A DNA stretch of 64,000 nucleotides from Salinithrix halophila (GTDB lineage Bacteria; Bacillota; Bacilli; Thermoactinomycetales; DSM-45169). This document shows positions 42,138 through 50,587 of the stretch, piece by piece. The stretch's first letter is position 1. Each line of letters begins with the position of its first letter. The notes under the pieces were generated by a model that saw nothing but the letters and a program-made list of their open reading frames with translations, ran no database searches and was not told the origin of the DNA. Location of the stretch: contig NZ_JBHSAP010000007.1 of NCBI RefSeq assembly GCF_042650125.1, forward strand, positions 682,001 through 746,000, in the 5' to 3' direction. The position numbers were made by a program, and so were the translations under genes.

Positions 42138-42561
42138 AAACCGCATGGTTTTGTTCATCCTGTGCCGCACGGACAAAAGCCCGCCGAATGGAAGGATCTC
42201 TCGCTCTGTCTCCAACCGAGAGATAGAAATCAACGGTTTCCTGTTCGTCTTTGAATGCGGCCCGAAGACCTTCCCTGAAGTCTCGGGGACAGGGTTCCGG
42301 TGTAATCGGCGGCACCGCGCCCCCGGTCAAACGATGGTAAATGCCCATGAAAACCTGATAATGGCGGACCTCATCTTGACGGATCTCCAGGATCTGTTTG
42401 CGGGTTTCTGCATCCGGTGCCGCCTTCGCCAAACGAGCATAACACTGAATCGCATTATACTCCCCGCTGATCGCCCGTCCAATTTCGCCGATCAGACGCG
42501 GGTCCTGTACGGGGCGAGCCATCGGTGACACTTCGGGGATCCAGCTGGGAATATGGTTCAT
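42109..42561 (-). CDS. Ferritin-like (rubrerythrin-fold) protein
   Basis: 150-residue four-helix-bundle protein. Diiron-type ligands are seen as ISGEYNAIQCYARLA, RQDEVRHYQVFMG, KDEQETVDFYLSVG and AQDEQNHAVWFLYF, i.e. E, ExxH, E, ExxH. No rubredoxin domain. Likely an iron or peroxide-handling or spore-coat-like ferritin-like protein. ATG at 42561 sits behind GGAAGTGATAGCC; an ATG at 42576 is an alternative. Monocistronic. Confidence 0.82.
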   Translation of the reverse strand: MNHIPSWIPEVSPMARPVQDPRLIGEIGRAISGEYNAIQCYARLAKAAPDAETRKQILEIRQDEVRHYQVFMGIYHRLTGGAVPPITPEPCPRDFREGLRAAFKDEQETVDFYLSVGDRARDPSIRRAFVRAAQDEQNHAVWFLYFLSGK

Positions 42562-42755
42562 GGCTATCACTTCCATGTCATGGACTTCACCCTATTCTAT
42601 GGGTTGCTACCCCGAAGCGTGCCTACCTCTACAAGGTTTCCCGGCTTTCTGTCACCCCAAGAAGCAGAACGAAGCGATACCTAGCTGGCCACACTGCGAA
42701 TGTGCTAAGGTGAAAGTGAATGAAACTCCCCTTTTCCATAAAAAGGAGGATTCCT

Positions 42756-43394
42756 ATGCAAATCTTAGTTGTCGGAGCCAACGGCCAAGTGGGGAAACAG
42801 CTGGTCTCCCTGCTCATGCAACAACAGCACCAGGTGCGGGCCATGATTCGTGATCACTCCCAAGCTCCCTTGTTGGAAGGCCTGGGGGCGAAGGCGGTCC
42901 TGGCGGATTTGGAAGGCGATATCGCCCACGCTGTGAAGGGGGCTGACGCCATCATCTTCACCGCTGGGTCCGGCGGCCACACTGGCCCGGATAAAACAGA
43001 ACTGGTGGATCATCTCGGAGCGATTAAAACCATTGGAGAAGCTGAAAGACTCGGGGTCAATCGCTATGTGATGCTCTCTGCTCTCAGGGCGAAAGACCCG
43101 GACAACGGCCCGGAAACGATGCACCATTACCTTGTCGCTAAAAAGAAAGCGGACAATCGGCTGCAAAACAGCAGTCTCAACTATACCATCGTCCGTCCTG
43201 GACGCCTCTCCAACGAAGAGGGGAGCGGGCGGGTTGAGATCGCCGAAAATCTCCCCTTCCGTCCCGAACCGATCTCCCGGGTAGACGTGGCCTATGTGCT
43301 CGCATCCACGGTTGATCTAACAAACACTTACCGCCGCTGCTTCGATCTGCTGGCAGGGGAAACCCCGGTGATGGACGCCCTGCGAGAGCTTTAG
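42756..43394 (+). CDS. NAD(P)-binding SDR-like protein (YhfK/NmrA type)
   Basis: 212-residue atypical short-chain dehydrogenase with Rossmann motif VVGANGQVGKQL at the N terminus and VRPGRLSNEEGSG in the substrate region; the canonical YxxxK is partly present (HHYLVAKKKAD). Such proteins are NADPH-dependent reductases or sensors with unknown substrates. ATG at 42756 after AAAAAGGAGG. Terminator follows. Confidence 0.85.
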   Translation: MQILVVGANGQVGKQLVSLLMQQQHQVRAMIRDHSQAPLLEGLGAKAVLADLEGDIAHAVKGADAIIFTAGSGGHTGPDKTELVDHLGAIKTIGEAERLGVNRYVMLSALRAKDPDNGPETMHHYLVAKKKADNRLQNSSLNYTIVRPGRLSNEEGSGRVEIAENLPFRPEPISRVDVAYVLASTVDLTNTYRRCFDLLAGETPVMDALREL

Positions 43395-43417
43395 AGTACC
43401 GGCTTTGGCTCCCCCAT

Positions 43418-43470
43418 GCGAACAACCGCCTTAGTTCCTGTTTCCAGGAGCCAAGGCGGTTGTTCGTTCC
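43418..43470. terminator. Bidirectional terminator
   Basis: CGAACAACCGCCTT pairs with AAGGCGGTTGTTCG around an inner hairpin (CTCC/GGAG-type), between convergent genes. Confidence 0.8.
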
Positions 43471-43475
43471 ATCAT

Positions 43476-44351
43476 TTATACGCGGGGGCGCTCCCCGTAA
43501 TATTCCGGTCGGCAACGCGCCAGATAACGGGAGGCCTCCCCCCGCTCTCTGTTGGAGGGGCTGGGGGTCACTTCCGCCCCTCCGGTCAGGCCATCGATCG
43601 CCTGAAGCAGCCCCTGGCGAACCTTTTTCTCCAGCTCCTCTGCCGGAAGGGAGATAAAGGAGTCCAGCGTGGCCACTGTATCGATGTAAACGGGGCGTTC
43701 TCCCTCCGCCATTTCATAAAAAGCGTTGAGAGCGGAAACAGCTGCCTCCCGCTCGGCATGAACGAGGAGGGTCGCATGAGCTAAGATATAACCCGGTCGC
43801 TTGGACGAAAGACCAGCCGGCCCCCCTTTCCACACCTGGGAAGTACCCACCACTTTTTTCCCCTGGATAACGACATTGTAGCGGCCATCGCAGAAAGAGC
43901 CGGGGACCTCTCCAAAATAGGAGTCCAGCCCAAAAGTTTCTTTCGCCATCCGCATCAGAGGAAGCCCCAGCATACGATAAACATCGTCAATGTTCCAGGA
44001 TGCCTCTTTAGGTCGAGGGAGAAACAGGGATAAATTCAGTGTCCCCGGTCCGTGAGGAACGGCGGTGCCCCCGCTCTGGCGCACGTAAACCGGCCATTCC
44101 ATGCCACTCATCATCAGGGCTGCGTTCAGAGCCCGGGGAGTCCGAATATCTTTCTTGGCGACCACGAGCGCCCTAGGACCTTGCCAAATCCGTAGAGTAG
44201 CCGGCTCCTCTCCACTGGCCACAGCCTCCCCAACTGCTTCTTCCATCGCATAATCCAAAGGAGAGGAAGCCATGAAGGGTTCGTCGATCACCCTCCACCG
44301 GCCAGCCTCCCGGTAAATGGCGGCAGCGGCAGCCATTTGTTCGTTCATCAT
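43476..44351 (-). CDS. Lipoate-protein ligase family protein, LipL-like octanoyl transferase
   Basis: 291-residue BPL/LplA-LipB fold protein. It has RQSGGTAVPHGPGTLNLSLF (RRxSGGG-like loop) and GEVPGSFCDGRYNVVIQGKK, with a Cys at the position of the acyl-carrying Cys of LipL, followed by VGTSQ. LipL moves octanoyl from GcvH to E2 subunits; its products would include the lipoyl domain of the E2 at 9043-10284. ATG at 44351 after GGGAGGAAGG. LplA-type ligase activity is the alternative. Confidence 0.8.
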   Translation of the reverse strand: MMNEQMAAAAAIYREAGRWRVIDEPFMASSPLDYAMEEAVGEAVASGEEPATLRIWQGPRALVVAKKDIRTPRALNAALMMSGMEWPVYVRQSGGTAVPHGPGTLNLSLFLPRPKEASWNIDDVYRMLGLPLMRMAKETFGLDSYFGEVPGSFCDGRYNVVIQGKKVVGTSQVWKGGPAGLSSKRPGYILAHATLLVHAEREAAVSALNAFYEMAEGERPVYIDTVATLDSFISLPAEELEKKVRQGLLQAIDGLTGGAEVTPSPSNRERGEASRYLARCRPEYYGERPRV

Positions 44352-44613
44352 GTCCTTCCTCCCCATCCATCAACCATCTCGTCCATTATACCGTAAACGA
44401 AGCTTCGCTTCCCAAATCCAGACTTTTCCCATCCCTTTCACCCACCCCACCGAGTCCATGATACAAGTCTGTAACATAGTCGTCATATACCGCCTCCTTT
44501 TACGTGCTGGATTACTCGTAGATTAAGGGTTGTTTACAAATCGACCAAACGGCTCGATTTCGGTATTTCAGGCGTTATAATAGGTTCAACGACAATCGAT
44601 TCGGAGGTAGTTG

Positions 44614-44709
44614 ATGATGAATCAAACGGCTTTTGGTCTTTTTAACGCTATGGTGTTCAGCATTCCCTGCTGGTTGGGTATCATCTACGCTTTGCGCCTC
44701 GCCTTCTGA
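44614..44709 (+). CDS. 31-residue membrane peptide
   Basis: MMNQTAFGLFNAMVFSIPCW... LRLAF, a single hydrophobic helix. GGAGGT is 5-8 bases before the paired ATGs, and a TATAAT (44576-44581) lies 33 bases upstream, giving a coherent transcription unit. The frame stays open past the TGA (44707-44709), through a tRNA-like element, into the terminator at 44856. Function unknown. Confidence 0.5.
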   Translation: MMNQTAFGLFNAMVFSIPCWLGIIYALRLAF

Positions 44710-44780
44710 TCAGCCCCTCACCAAGCCGATTGGCGAGCCAAAAAAGATCCCCGGGTGCACTCTCTCGCTGATCGAAAACA

Positions 44781-44854
44781 AGTGGACGCAGCTTTTATGG
44801 AAAAATGCCGGATCACCCGGCCGGCGGAGCAGGTTCGACTCCTGCCGTCCGCTC
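44781..44854 (+). other. tRNA-like element (good acceptor and T arms, degenerate middle)
   Basis: A consensus T arm, GCAGG-TTCGACT-CCTGC (44829-44845), is followed by CGTCCGCT. The latter pairs over 8 bp (one G-T) with AGTGGACG (44781-44788) at the right spacing for a tRNA. The 40 bases between form only imperfect hairpins and no standard anticodon loop; the loop sequence GATCACC would place TCA in the anticodon. No CCA follows. A terminator starts 2-4 bases later. Probably a tRNA relic or tRNA-like RNA; chance or coding sequence cannot be excluded. Confidence 0.3.
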
Positions 44855-44855
44855 T

Positions 44856-44894
44856 AAAAACCGCCCGCAGCCGGAGTCGGCTGCGGGCGGTTTA
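44856..44894 (+). terminator. Rho-independent terminator
   Basis: AACCGCCCGCAGCC / GGCTGCGGGCGGTT, a 14-bp perfect stem; the T run is short. Confidence 0.85.
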
Positions 44895-44911
44895 TCTGTT
44901 TGTGTTGGTCA

Positions 44912-45136
44912 TCAAGGGCTTCCGTCGATACTGGAGGATTCACGGGACTGATCCATCTGACTCCGGATCTCCTCCAACACCCGATCCAGGTGAATCGCTT
45001 CGTTCCGATAGCGCTCTATACTGCGTCCTTTCCGATCCCCCTCTGCAATCTTCCGTTTCAATTCGAGACACCGTCGCTCCAGGTAGGAGAGAGCGGTGTT
45101 CAACTCCTCCCAGGACAAGTTGATTTCCAGTCTCAA
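44912..45136 (-). CDS. Small coiled-coil protein
   Basis: 74 residues, almost entirely charged amphipathic helix (ALSYLERRCLELKRKIAEGD, IHLDRVLEEIRSQMD). TTG start at 45136 behind AGGGAGAG with 7-base spacing. Possibly a structural or regulatory small protein; no family recognised. Confidence 0.5.
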   Translation of the reverse strand: MRLEINLSWEELNTALSYLERRCLELKRKIAEGDRKGRSIERYRNEAIHLDRVLEEIRSQMDQSRESSSIDGSP

Positions 45137-45261
45137 GGCGTCACTCTCCCTAGCCTTATCTGACTCTTATTATTGTATGACCTTACGACTGATCCATTGA
45201 CACAGAATATACGGCAGAAACGACTTGGTCTGTAAGCGATCAACCGTAAAAACCCTGCCCC

Positions 45262-45290
45262 TGTACAAAAAGACCTGTCGGCTTTATAAT
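45262..45290 (+). promoter_or_regulatory. Promoter of the purine permease gene
   Basis: TGTACA (45262-45267), 17-base spacer, TATAAT (45285-45290). No purine riboswitch is recognisable in the short leader. Confidence 0.55.
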
Positions 45291-45353
45291 GAAAATTGCT
45301 GTGCCAACAAGCACAGAGGGTGGGAGAGGGTTAACAAATACGATGTGATAACC

Positions 45354-46640
45354 ATGATTCATCGGTTGGACCGTTTTTTCTGTCCGGAAGCTCAGGGCTC
45401 GACCTGGAAACGGGAGCTGACAGCAGGGTTGACTTCCTTTTTCACCGCTGCTTATATCATCGTGGTTAATCCCTTGATCTTGCAGGATGCGGGGATTCCT
45501 CTCGGAGCTGGGGTGGTAGCAACTATCGCCGCGTCGGTATTCGGATGTCTGTTAATGGCCTTCTGGGCCCGTGCTCCGATCATCTTGATCCCAGGGATGG
45601 GCGTCAACGCCTTTTTCTCCTTCACAGTGGTCCAGTCCTTGGGCCTCTCCTGGCGTGAAGGACTGGCAGCCGTCATCCTATCTGGCGCCTTCTTTTTGCT
45701 CGCATCCGTCACTCCCCTTGGGGAACGATTAGCCGGAGCAGTCCCTTCGTCCCTGAAACACGGGATTACAGCTGGAATCGGTCTTTTCCTCACTTTTATC
45801 GGGTTGCAGAAGGGCGAGTTGATCCGATCGAGCCAGGAAACCTTCGTCGCTCTAGGGGATTTCAGTAATCCTGTTGCGTTGTTGACCATCGCAGGGCTGA
45901 TCTTCACCCTGATCCTTTATGTACGTAATGTCAAAGGAAGCCTGTTGTTGGGAATTCTATTGATCACGGGGCTCTCCTGTCTCCCCGGAGTGAAGACCGG
46001 GGAGAACTCGGTGAACCCCGGTTTCAGCGATTACAGCGGTGTCTTTGCTGCCGTAGAGTTCCCGCTATTGTCTGCACCATTCTGGGTGGCTGTCTTCTCC
46101 TTAACCATGATCGTACTCTTTGAAAATATGGGCTTACTAACCGGGATGCTTCCGGATACGACACGGTTTCCCCGTGCCTACCGGGCAACGGCGCTCACCA
46201 CCGTCGCTTCCGGTTTTCTTGGAACCAGTCCTACAATTGCGGCTGCCGAGAGTGCATCAGGGATCGCCGAAGGGGGCCGAACCGGTTTGCCGGCCCTTGT
46301 CGCCGGTCTCTTGTTCCTGGCTTCCGCTTTTAGTCTCCCGTTGTTGGGGTTGATCCCGGGGAACGCTGCTGCCCCGGTGTTAATCATCGTCGGTGCCCTG
46401 ATGATGCAGAGTGTGGCCCATATCCCTTTCCATGATTTTTCTGAGGGATTCCCCGCCTTTCTAATCATCGCCGGGATCCCGCTTACCTCCAGCATCGCAG
46501 ACGGACTGGCATTCGGGTTTATCGCCTATCCGCTCTTAAAGGCTGCTCTCGGTCGCTGGAAACAGGTACCCGCTCTGATCTACCTGATCGCTGGACTGTT
46601 TCTGTTCAATATGATTGCGACCACCGTCGCCACCCATTAA
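45354..46640 (+). CDS. NCS2-family purine permease (AzgA/PbuG-like)
   Basis: 428-residue membrane transporter of the AzgA-like branch of NCS2, importing hypoxanthine, guanine or adenine with protons. Signature segments are GLTSFFTAAYIIVVNP, LIPGMGVNAFFSF, VPSSLKHGITAGIGLFLTFI and GTSPTIAAAESASGI. About 12-13 hydrophobic segments. ATG at 45354 is preceded by GATGTGATAACC, only a weak ribosome site; frames extending upstream cross the promoter. Terminator follows. Confidence 0.9.
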   Translation: MIHRLDRFFCPEAQGSTWKRELTAGLTSFFTAAYIIVVNPLILQDAGIPLGAGVVATIAASVFGCLLMAFWARAPIILIPGMGVNAFFSFTVVQSLGLSWREGLAAVILSGAFFLLASVTPLGERLAGAVPSSLKHGITAGIGLFLTFIGLQKGELIRSSQETFVALGDFSNPVALLTIAGLIFTLILYVRNVKGSLLLGILLITGLSCLPGVKTGENSVNPGFSDYSGVFAAVEFPLLSAPFWVAVFSLTMIVLFENMGLLTGMLPDTTRFPRAYRATALTTVASGFLGTSPTIAAAESASGIAEGGRTGLPALVAGLLFLASAFSLPLLGLIPGNAAAPVLIIVGALMMQSVAHIPFHDFSEGFPAFLIIAGIPLTSSIADGLAFGFIAYPLLKAALGRWKQVPALIYLIAGLFLFNMIATTVATH

Positions 46641-46649
46641 TCACTCATA

Positions 46650-46690
46650 CAACACCCCCTGCCGTCGTCGGCAGGGGGTGCTTTCATTTT
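46650..46690. terminator. Bidirectional terminator
   Basis: CACCCCCTGCCG-TCGT-CGGCAGGGGGTG between the convergent permease and zinc-binding protein genes. Confidence 0.88.
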
Positions 46691-47637
46691 CCGGCTTGGT
46701 TACTCCCAAGTCCTTTAGCTAGATTGTTCGCATTCTGTTCCATGATGCTAAAATAGTCTTCCCCTTTAGCTTCCTGAGCCTTCGTGAGCCCTTCCAGCGG
46801 ATTAAGGGTGAGAGGGCGTGCACCGACTTCCTTGCGTACCGTTTCCGCCACCTTCCCGCTGACAAGGGTTTCAAAGTACACATAATCAACCTTGTGTTTG
46901 CGGGCCAATTGCACCACTTCCCGCAACTTCCGAGCACTGGGCTCATCGGAAGGGGAAATACCGGAGACGGCCACCTGCGTCAACTCATAGCGGTTTGCCA
47001 GGTAACCGAAGGCGGAGTGTGAAGTGATAAACGTTTTTTTATCGCCTTTTTTGACGATCTCGGCAAACTTCTGGTCCAACTGGTCGAACTGATCGGCCAG
47101 GGAGGCGTAATTGGCTTCATAATCATTCTTATGTTTGGGATCCTTTTTGACGAAGGCATCCTTGATCGCTTCAGCCTGTTGTTTAGCCTTGATCGGGTTA
47201 AGCCAGACGTGGGGATCTTTGTCCCCGTGATCGTGCCCGTCCTCATGACCGTGTTTGCCTTTATCCACGGAAAGCAAATCCAACTTTGCCGAGGCGTTCA
47301 AGACGGTGACATCCCCATCTTCCAGCATCGGCTTCACTTTATCGAGCCAGGGTTCCAAACCCGCTCCGTTGTAGATAAAAAGATCCGCGTCGCTAAGAGC
47401 AGTCAGATCTCTGGCGGTGGGCTCATAATCGTGGGGCTCGGCTCCTGCCGGAACCAAGTTCTTTACTTTTACGTGCTTGCCGCCGATTTTTCCGGCAAAG
47501 TCAGCCAAGGGGTAGAAGCTGGTGTAGACGGTCAGCTTCCCATTCTCCTTCGCTGGCTCTCCACCCGGGGAGGAGCAACCCGTTAGCGCTAGGGTGAAGA
47601 TGAAAAAACCGATCCAACATGTCTTCCATGATTTCAA
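46684..47637 (-). CDS. znuA: Zinc ABC transporter substrate-binding lipoprotein (ZnuA/AdcA)
   Basis: 317-residue lipoprotein, cluster A-I metal-binding protein. Lipobox LALTGC after a basic-hydrophobic signal; metal ligands in GAEPHDYEP, HVWLNPIKA, SHSAFGYLA and the late Asp/Glu; a His-rich loop HGHEDGHDHGD, typical for zinc binders. TTG start at 47637 with AGGAGGTG upstream. A Zur-type palindrome overlaps its -35 region. No permease or ATPase genes (znuBC) adjoin, so the transporter is completed elsewhere. Confidence 0.93.
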   Translation of the reverse strand: MKSWKTCWIGFFIFTLALTGCSSPGGEPAKENGKLTVYTSFYPLADFAGKIGGKHVKVKNLVPAGAEPHDYEPTARDLTALSDADLFIYNGAGLEPWLDKVKPMLEDGDVTVLNASAKLDLLSVDKGKHGHEDGHDHGDKDPHVWLNPIKAKQQAEAIKDAFVKKDPKHKNDYEANYASLADQFDQLDQKFAEIVKKGDKKTFITSHSAFGYLANRYELTQVAVSGISPSDEPSARKLREVVQLARKHKVDYVYFETLVSGKVAETVRKEVGARPLTLNPLEGLTKAQEAKGEDYFSIMEQNANNLAKGLGSNQAGK

Positions 47638-47700
47638 CGGACACACCTCCTGCACTTCCCTTTTCTTGTTCTCCATTTTATAATGGAGAGGGCCATTTGT

Positions 47701-47721
47701 AAATCGAAACGTTTACGATTT
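47701..47721. promoter_or_regulatory. Zur box upstream of znuA
   Basis: Near-perfect palindrome: AAATCG, AAACGTTTA, CGATTT. It matches the form of the B. subtilis Zur box (AAATCGTAATNATTACGATTT, split here as AAATCGTAAT-N-ATTACGATTT). It abuts a minus-strand TTTACA/TATAAA promoter, so zinc-replete repression is expected. Confidence 0.7.
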
Positions 47722-47843
47722 TACCATCTTCCAATTCGACATGACTTCATGTATACGACCCAGAGTAAGCCTACTGTGCAATCAACTTAAATCAGCATTG
47801 ATCTGAATTATACCGATATGAACAGGGAAGGAGGTCGCTGTTT

Positions 47844-48929
47844 GTGGTCAAATGGATCCGGGAGTTCTCTGTAGAACTGACCGGTTTACTCGTGCTAGGC
47901 GGTTTTTTATCGCTGCTTTTTTTCGGCTTCGAAACCATTCAGAATTTCAACGGGCTGGAGCCCACTAACCTGCTGCCATCGGCGTCCCCCATACTGGAAA
48001 GTTGGATCACTCTGTTTCTCAGCATTTTCATCGAAGGAATCCCCTTTATCCTAATCGGGGTACTCGTCTCGGGGTTGATTCAGGTATATGTGAAAGAGGA
48101 GGCCCTGTGGCAATTCATCCCCAGGCGACCGTGGCTCTCTATCCCGCTGGCGACCTGTATGGGGCTCGCCCTCCCAGTCTGTGAGTGCGGAATCGTCCCC
48201 GTCGCCCGACGTCTGATTGGCAAAGGTCTCCCGCCCTATATCGCTTTTACCTTCCTGCTCGCCGCTCCCGTTATCAACCCGGTCACTATCTTCTCTACAT
48301 ACCTGGCCTTTGGAAACGACTGGGGAATGACAGTGGCTCGCGTCGGTTCAGTGGCCGTCATCGCTTCATTGATGGGAGTCGCCTTCCTCCTGTGGTTCAG
48401 CAAGGATTTGCTGAAGGAGGAAAAATTGGCGGAAAAATGGAATGACGACCACTCCCAACAAAGCCCCCACGGCGTTCACTCCCATGGTCATGATTGCGGG
48501 CACAGCCACGAGAGCGGAACAGGGAACCGAATCCATCACGCTCTATATCACGGAGTCTTTGAATTTATGAACATGGGCAAATACTTCATCACAGGAGCCC
48601 TGATTGCCGCCGGATTCCAAACGTTTATCGGTCTTGGGTCCATCCGGGACTTCGCCCAGAATGAATGGTTAGCAATCCTGCTCATGATGGGACTCGCCTT
48701 TGGCCTATCCCTCTGTTCTTCCGCTGATGCCTTCGTAGCCGCGTCTTTCCGTTCGGCCTTGGGGAATGTGCCCCTACTGGCATTTCTCGTGTATGGACCG
48801 ATGATGGACCTGAAAAACATCCTGATGATGACCGGCAGTTTCAAAAAGAGGGTGGTGCTGTTCTTTTTCGGCGGTACAACGCTCCTCACCCTCTTCTTTG
48901 CCGGCATCTGGATCTTTTTCGTCTCTTGA
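47844..48929 (+). CDS. ycgR: YcgR-family permease (DUF318)
   Basis: 361-residue membrane protein of the permease/DUF318 family with two repeated halves; the first has MGLALPVCECGIVPVARRLI and LAAPVINPVTIFSTYLAFG, the second FGLSLCSSADAFVAASF. A His-rich cytoplasmic loop (HGVHSHGHDCGHSHESG) separates them, suggesting a metal-related role. GTG start at 47844 after AAGGAGG. In B. subtilis YcgR is paired with YcgQ, as here. It faces znuA across a gap containing a Zur box, but lies on the far side of it. Confidence 0.88.
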   Translation: MVKWIREFSVELTGLLVLGGFLSLLFFGFETIQNFNGLEPTNLLPSASPILESWITLFLSIFIEGIPFILIGVLVSGLIQVYVKEEALWQFIPRRPWLSIPLATCMGLALPVCECGIVPVARRLIGKGLPPYIAFTFLLAAPVINPVTIFSTYLAFGNDWGMTVARVGSVAVIASLMGVAFLLWFSKDLLKEEKLAEKWNDDHSQQSPHGVHSHGHDCGHSHESGTGNRIHHALYHGVFEFMNMGKYFITGALIAAGFQTFIGLGSIRDFAQNEWLAILLMMGLAFGLSLCSSADAFVAASFRSALGNVPLLAFLVYGPMMDLKNILMMTGSFKKRVVLFFFGGTTLLTLFFAGIWIFFVS

Positions 48930-48956
48930 TCCAGTTTGAACGAAAGGAATGAAAAG

Positions 48957-49832
48957 ATGGGTGCTTTGATGCGAATTCTCATTTGTTTCGGCACGTCCCT
49001 CCTATTGATGAAGCTGGCTGTCGCCGGTGAGCTGGGGCTCTACGTCAATCCCCGCTTCCACCCCTTCGTTCTCGCCTCCACCGTTATCTTAATCCTGATG
49101 GGGCTCATACAGATTTGGCATTTCCGCCAACCGGCCCTCCACCGGACGGGTAAACTGGGAACCCTCGTCCTGCTCTTCCCTCTGGCAGCGGCGATTCTCT
49201 TCCCCCCATCTCCCCTGGATGCTGACATGGCTTCTAAGAAAGGCGTTCAATACCTCTCCCCGGAGGCGATGAACCAACAGCAACAGATCCTTAATAAAAA
49301 GGAAGCGGAAATCCGAAAAGACAAGCGGAGCCCGGATTCCCCTTCCAATACAGAGGATGGGTCTGCTCCGGAAGACGGTCTGACAGAAAAGGACCTGCAG
49401 AAAGCCCCCGATAACCGCGGGACCCGGAATCCTTACTACGGGAAGATCCTCCGCCATCTGCAAGCGGCCAATGTCATCACTTTGGAAAACGACAACTACA
49501 TCGACCGCCTAACGACGATCCAGATGTATAACCAGGAGCTAAAAGGGAAACCGGTACGAGTGAAAGGCTTTGTTTTCCGAGCGGATAACATGCCCGGAAA
49601 AACCATCCTCCTCGGCCGCTATGCGATGACTTGCTGTGCAGCGGATGCCAGCGTAATCGGGCCCTTCGCCCATTTCCCCGGTGCCGACGGGTTGAAGGAA
49701 GGGGAATGGATCGAAGTCCAAGGAAGACTGGACGAAATCAACGTGGAGGGAAGCCTTGTCCCCGTCATCCGAGCCTCCTCCTATCAAAAAATAAAGGCGC
49801 CCAAGGATCCTTATGTATATGCCACCTATTGA
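48957..49832 (+). CDS. ycgQ: YcgQ family (TIGR03943) putative permease subunit
   Basis: 291 residues: two to three N-terminal membrane helices, a charged linker (about 95-150), and a soluble C-terminal domain with RYAMTCCAADASVIGPF, whose Cys pair is characteristic of the family, and EGEWIEVQGRLDE (OB-like). ATG at 48957 has AAAGGA upstream; it starts 28 bp after the YcgR stop. Works with YcgR; role unproven, metal-linked by context. Confidence 0.87.
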   Translation: MGALMRILICFGTSLLLMKLAVAGELGLYVNPRFHPFVLASTVILILMGLIQIWHFRQPALHRTGKLGTLVLLFPLAAAILFPPSPLDADMASKKGVQYLSPEAMNQQQQILNKKEAEIRKDKRSPDSPSNTEDGSAPEDGLTEKDLQKAPDNRGTRNPYYGKILRHLQAANVITLENDNYIDRLTTIQMYNQELKGKPVRVKGFVFRADNMPGKTILLGRYAMTCCAADASVIGPFAHFPGADGLKEGEWIEVQGRLDEINVEGSLVPVIRASSYQKIKAPKDPYVYATY

Positions 49833-49868
49833 CGACGCAAACAAAACGTTAGGTGAGGAGAATCCTCC

Positions 49869-50465
49869 TTATCTACCGAAAAATCGCTTTTTATTCGACC
49901 ACCACAGGAGAAGTCCTCCCCCAACGAAAACGGCGCCCCCCAGCACCATCCATCGATGGATAAGCTCTGTCACCACTTGCCAGTGATCTCCCAGCAAGGT
50001 ACCCAGTGTGACAAAAGTAAGAACCCAAAATAGGGCTCCAGAAGCGGCATAAACGGAAAACGATACATAAGACCAGCGGCTGATGCCAGCGGAATAAGCG
50101 GTAAAATGCCGAACACCGGGAATAAAGTAACCGAATGGGATCGCCCAACTTCCGAAACGGCAGAACCACCCTTGTGCACGGTCCAACTTTTTTGGGGTAA
50201 TTCTAAAAACAAAACCGTACCGTTTCAGAAAAGGAAGCCCTAGTTTGCGACCTGCGAAAAAACTAACCGACATCCCGGTCAGACTCCCCGCAAAAGCGGT
50301 TCCAACCGTCCATCCGAAATGGAAAAGTCCTTTGGATACCAGATAGCCAGTAAAGGTCATGAGGATCTCGTCAGGGACCGGGAGACCAATAATCCCCAAC
50401 ATCAGAGCACAAAACAGACCAATGTATCCGTATTGAACCACCCAGTGAAGCACATCTTCTACCAT
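49869..50465 (-). CDS. DedA-family membrane protein
   Basis: 198-residue VTT/SNARE-associated-domain membrane protein. DedA motifs include the N-terminal GLPVPDEILMTFTGYL and FIPGVRHFTAYSAGISRWSY (proton-coupled lipid scramblase/flippase-type family; some members transport undecaprenyl phosphate). ATG at 50465 after AAGGAGG. It is downstream of the SCO gene in the same direction, separated by a hairpin. Confidence 0.88.
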   Translation of the reverse strand: MVEDVLHWVVQYGYIGLFCALMLGIIGLPVPDEILMTFTGYLVSKGLFHFGWTVGTAFAGSLTGMSVSFFAGRKLGLPFLKRYGFVFRITPKKLDRAQGWFCRFGSWAIPFGYFIPGVRHFTAYSAGISRWSYVSFSVYAASGALFWVLTFVTLGTLLGDHWQVVTELIHRWMVLGGAVFVGGGLLLWWSNKKRFFGR

Positions 50466-50545
50466 GGGCCAACCTCCTTGCCCGAATTCCGTTTCCCAAA
50501 TGGTAACCATCCATATCCTTTCCTACCCTACCGAGGGCAAACCAA

Positions 50546-50580
50546 AGAACCGGCTCCCCCGAGCCGGTTCATCATTTTCT
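50546..50580. terminator. Hairpin/terminator downstream of the SCO gene
   Basis: GAACCGGCTC-CCCC-GAGCCGGTTC. On the minus strand it ends the copper gene cluster; its T run is weak (TTCTTTGG). Confidence 0.65.
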
Positions 50581-50587
50581 AAGGTCG

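Noticed and set aside
44614..44860. Selenoprotein or read-through product across the TGA at 44707
   Set aside because: No SECIS-like hairpin directly after the TGA is evident and the downstream residues match no family; the stop is taken as real.
45225..45353. Purine riboswitch or N-terminal extension before the NCS2 permease
   Set aside because: The conserved purine-aptamer core is not present, and the longer frame crosses the TATAAT promoter.
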